A stretch of 64,000 bases of DNA from Shewanella sp. Isolate11 (GTDB lineage Bacteria; Pseudomonadota; Gammaproteobacteria; Enterobacterales; Shewanellaceae): NCBI RefSeq assembly GCF_022398315.1, contig NZ_JAKEVF010000004.1:306886-370885 (forward strand), written 5' to 3'. Shown in pieces: positions 63,468 to 64,000 of the stretch (positions are counted from its first letter, which is position 1; every line of letters begins with the position of its first letter). The notes beneath the pieces are model-generated. The model was given only the letters and a program-made list of their open reading frames with translations, was not told where the DNA came from and ran no database searches. The position numbers and the translations under genes were made by a program.

Positions 63468-63619
63468 GCGCATCCACTGACACGGCAGGCAGCGTCGCAA
63501 GGCGAAGTAAAGCTAAGTCAGGGCAGCAAGTGAAACAAGTTTTTTAGCTGTGATTTACCGCCAGGCTTTAAATGGTCAGCGTAGTAAATAACCACTTAAA
63601 AAACTTTTTAAAAAATCAC

Positions 63620-63647
63620 TTGACGCCGACCAAGGAAAGCGTAGAAT
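63620..63647 (+). promoter_or_regulatory. rRNA operon promoter P2
   Basis: TTGACG (-35) and TAGAAT (-10) are separated by 16 bases, with an A/T-run upstream, ~230 bases before mature 16S rRNA. Confidence 0.8.
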
Positions 63648-63673
63648 ACGCAGCCCTAGCCCACAGCGGCGAA

Positions 63674-63685
63674 CGTTCTTTAACA
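63674..63685 (+). promoter_or_regulatory. boxA antitermination site in the rRNA leader
   Basis: CGTTCTTTAACA matches the rRNA boxA (TGCTCTTTAACA) at the usual place in the leader and would recruit the Nus antitermination complex. Confidence 0.75.
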
Positions 63686-63876
63686 AGATAAAACAAGAAA
63701 TCTGTGTGGACACTCACAGGTATTGAGTTAATCGAAAACGATTTATTTCTCAATGCAACGATGAATGTCCATAGCAATATGTACAAACGTTTTATAGATT
63801 CTTCCGAGTCTTTAAAACGAATCAGAATTCATTGAGCCGTTCTAAACTCTCAACGGGGTTTGGAACACAAAAACTT

Positions 63877-64000
63877 TAATTGAAGAGTTTGATCATGGCT
63901 CAGATTGAACGCTGGCGGCAGGCCTAACACATGCAAGTCGAGCGGTAACATTTCAAAAGCTTGCTTTTGAAGATGACGAGCGGCGGACGGGTGAGTAATG
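63877..64000 (+). rRNA. rrs: 16S ribosomal RNA, 5' end (continues beyond the window)
   Basis: The sequence TTGAAGAGTTTGATCATGGC and the conserved V1 flanks (AACACATGCAAGTCGAGCGG, GACGGGTGAGTAATG) identify the gene. The V1 hairpin around AAAAGCTTGCTTTT is of Shewanella type. Only ~124 bases are inside the window. Confidence 0.98.

Overview
The window is chromosomal DNA of a marine Shewanella-type gammaproteobacterium. This rests on the start of a 16S rRNA gene typical of that genus at the right edge, the bamD / rluD / pgeF / clpB block, a CrbS-like SSF-histidine kinase, a shewasin-like pepsin homologue, and TAATACCAATC-type repeats. It holds 52 protein genes I can support, one tRNA-Phe, the first ~120 bases of an rRNA operon, a cobalamin riboswitch and several families of non-coding repeats.

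Layout. 1-5.2 kb: exported proteins, namely an unknown secreted protein overlapping a large zinc metalloprotease, then a subtilase. 5.4-7.6 kb: a dicarboxylate-type symporter fused to a solute-binding domain, with a (CAAACT)12 microsatellite upstream. 7.9-10.8 kb: a compact unit that I read as a split borosin RiPP system (SonM-like peptide-backbone N-methyltransferase, 88-residue SonA-like precursor), running directly into a periplasmic-sensor diguanylate cyclase. 10.9-13.3 kb: a 232-bp MITE-like element, a GNAT acetyltransferase and a cytoplasmic pepsin-type aspartic protease. 13.5-18.3 kb: amidohydrolase; MetJ-box array plus B12 riboswitch in front of a BtuB-like receptor; second MITE copy; GDSL esterase. 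18.5-34.8 kb: HDOD protein, dodecin, then a region for polyester/ketone-body use (two CoA-transferase subunits, 3-hydroxybutyrate dehydrogenase, two PHA-depolymerase-type esterases, an HSL-type esterase, an MFS carrier, a TonB receptor) with a CrbS/CrbR-like sensor and regulator. 35-55 kb: mostly ordinary chromosomal genes (queG, rsuA, M13 peptidase, malic enzyme, ECF sigma module), plus an exported RelA/SpoT-fold protein next to a SUKH protein. 55.6-64 kb: tRNA-Phe, bamD, rluD-pgeF, clpB with a sigma-32 promoter, pssA and the rRNA operon promoters.

How the genes work together. Secreted PHA depolymerases would release 3-hydroxybutyrate or its oligomers; the TonB receptor and MFS carrier could import them, the dehydrogenase and CoA-transferase would carry them to acetoacetyl-CoA, and the SSF-type sensor with its LuxR-type regulator could control the set. 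The borosin unit is the most unusual find. Its core peptide (VVAFLL before an acidic, Pro-containing tail) differs from the Shewanella oneidensis precursor I remember, and it shares a probable transcript with a c-di-GMP enzyme. Two repeat families, a MITE-like element and a composite element with three 49-bp tandem units, sit in the longer gene-free stretches. All family calls come from reading motifs by eye; no database search was possible.
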